Assembly (NCBI RefSeq): GCF_017873565.1
Contig: NZ_JAGGKH010000009.1
Span: 1-64,000 of the forward strand
Direction: 5' to 3'
Origin: Lederbergia galactosidilytica
Lineage (GTDB): Bacteria > Bacillota > Bacilli > Bacillales > Bacillaceae_C
DNA length: 64,000 nucleotides
This document shows positions 62,885 to 64,000 of this stretch, one piece after another. Numbering within the stretch: position 1 is the stretch's first letter; each line of letters starts with the position of its first letter. Under the pieces are notes generated by a model. That model searched no databases, was not told where the DNA came from, and saw nothing but the letters and a program-made list of their open reading frames with translations. The position numbers and the translations under genes were made by a program.

Positions 62885-63193
62885 AATGGGATATACATCC
62901 AAAACGCTTCCAGTATAGGCATCTGCGATAAATTCAAACTGCTGTCGCTCGCCATCGCGAGTTCGCATAATGCCGCCACGATATATCTTCGTTTTTAACG
63001 CGTGTTTTTGATAATCTTCAGGTTTCATCTGCATCCAAGAGCCATCAATGCTACCTTCCCTTTTAAAAGCTTCTTTAACATCCGCTAATATTTTTTCTCC
63101 GGATAACGGTACTTTTTCTTCCAGCACTTTACGCAAGCAATAACCACCAATGAGGCCAGTGACTGCACCTGCAATAAACGATTTCCAATTCAT
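62882..63193 (-). CDS. ytzB: PepSY-domain protein YtzB
   Basis: A 103-residue protein with one N-terminal hydrophobic helix (SFIAGAVTGLIGGYCL) and a C-terminal PepSY-like domain (GGIMRTRDGERQQFEFIADA, TGSVLDVYPI). PepSY proteins often inhibit peptidases; this one is probably membrane-anchored. I choose ATG 63193, since GGAGG lies 8 bases upstream. The 420-base region to the next gene (63194-63619) shows nothing recognised. Confidence 0.8.
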   Translation of the reverse strand: MNWKSFIAGAVTGLIGGYCLRKVLEEKVPLSGEKILADVKEAFKREGSIDGSWMQMKPEDYQKHALKTKIYRGGIMRTRDGERQQFEFIADAYTGSVLDVYPI

Positions 63194-63619
63194 CCTGCGC
63201 ACCTCCATATCTCTATTTTTTCAGTATACAGGAATTAAGCAAAATCTTCGAGAATTTATATTTTTGAGTTTTATCGAACGGTGCTTCACCTTTTAAAATG
63301 ATATCAATATAGTTTACGCTTATTTTAAGTTTGAAAAAACAACTGCATGTGGGGATTTTTTAACTAGTTTCTGTACTGATATAGATTTGCTGATTTCCAT
63401 TTTGGCCGCCAGCTTTCTGTTGCGGGGAGTGTGTTGTAAAACAAGGGGATGTCCATTGTGTTTCCGTTGGTAAATATACTTTCACTATCATCATGAAACT
63501 CTCAAATTCATAAAATATAGAATCTTTCTATACAAGAAAAATGGAAGATGTTACCATAGCAGAGAGGGAATGGATGGTTTTACGCATACATAGAAATGTG
63601 GAGATAAAAAGAGAAAAGG

Positions 63620-64000
63620 GTGAGGATCATTTCCAATACAACGGAAAAAATATTATCTTTGCAAAATTTGACGATGCATTTTCCAGAAAAGCAAGTGTTA
63701 AGCGGAATAGATTTGGATGTATATCGTGGACAAATCATCGGTTATATTGGTCCAAATGGGGCCGGGAAAAGTACAACCTTAAAAATAATGCTTGGCCTTG
63801 TTGAAGGATATGGGGGGACAGTTGAAATTTTTGGTGAGGACATTTCTTCAGCCAGTCCAAATTATAAGAAAAGAATTGGCTATGTCCCCGAAAATGCTGA
63901 TATGTACGAGAATTTAACAGCAAAGGAATATCTTACTTTTATTGGTGAATTGTATGGCCTAGAAGAGCACCAGGCAGCAAATAAAGCCTTGAAAATGATG
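63620..64000 (+). CDS. ABC transporter ATP-binding protein (partial, runs off the right edge)
   Basis: The frame from GTG 63620 reads KILSLQNLTMHFPEKQVLSG, then Walker A GPNGAGKSTTLK near residue 42 and RIGYVPENADMYENLTAKEY, the Q-loop region of bacterial ABC ATPases. It is of the NatA/CcmA (ABC-2) type. Only about 127 residues are in the window. The start is uncertain: GTG 63620 follows AGAGAAAAGG. Confidence 0.85.
   Translation, partial: MRIISNTTEKILSLQNLTMHFPEKQVLSGIDLDVYRGQIIGYIGPNGAGKSTTLKIMLGLVEGYGGTVEIFGEDISSASPNYKKRIGYVPENADMYENLTAKEYLTFIGELYGLEEHQAANKALKMM

Noticed and set aside
63541-63804. 87-residue plus-strand frame before the last ABC gene
   Set aside because: It overlaps the start of the ABC ATPase in another frame; the ATPase frame has Walker A and is clearly the coding one.

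Overview
The window is a chromosomal segment of a low-GC, endospore-forming Firmicute of the family Bacillaceae. Three observations support this: the 21-tRNA order matches the trnB array behind rrnB of Bacillus subtilis; the yt- gene neighbourhood (ytkD, metK, asnB, ytoA, ytpA, ytpB, leuS, ytgP, ythP/Q, pepV, dat, ytlP, ytmP, trmB, ytnP) is that of B. subtilis; and a Cse60 sporulation gene is present. The genus cannot be fixed from the sequence alone.

Layout. 1-2727: 3' end of a 23S rRNA gene, a 23S-5S spacer enlarged by a dispersed repeat, 5S rRNA, 21 tRNA genes and a terminator. 2763-13226: yteA and menA on the minus strand, then menF-menD-menH-menB and menE-menC on the plus strand, so most of menaquinone synthesis from chorismate is here; menB and menE are separated by a terminator and a 10 x 52 bp tandem array. 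13286-20767, minus strand: znuA-type zinc lipoprotein, yidD, an 8 x 41 bp array, a TetR / NCS1 permease / DUF917 / hydantoinase-A operon, and a lipoprotein. 20894-31998: dps behind a sigma-B-type promoter, small genes, nudix ytkD, an NMT1-type ABC transporter, ytmA/ytmB, SAM riboswitch-metK, asnB, a GNAT acetyltransferase. 32807-45282: C39 peptidase, ytoA, ytpA, ytpB, mnmM, ytzC, Gfo/Idh/MocA oxidoreductase, yttB, T-box-leuS, a GCGCAA-type repeat array of about 1.1 kb, rhodanese ytwF. 45466-63193: small membrane proteins, cse60, ytfP, ytgP, ytzG, ytzE, ythP/ythQ, pepV, dat, thpR, ytlQ-like, ytmP, ytzH, trmB, ytnP, ytzB. An ABC ATPase gene runs off the right edge.

The protein-coding content is mostly conserved housekeeping. 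The unusual material is between the genes: at least four families of dispersed or tandem repeats. They include a three-helix element whose stems change by compensatory substitution between copies, MITE-like elements ending in GTTCAAAAAG, composite nested repeats (one lies in the rRNA operon, one supplies the C-terminus of TrmB), and tandem arrays of 41 bp, 52 bp and about 20.6 bp. Many long open frames in these arrays are artefacts, because the periods are not multiples of three and all frames stay open. The best candidates for something undescribed are the covarying three-helix repeat, the arrays sharing a GAAGTCGCGCAAT core, and the DUF917/hydantoinase/permease operon with a putative operator over its own ribosome binding site.
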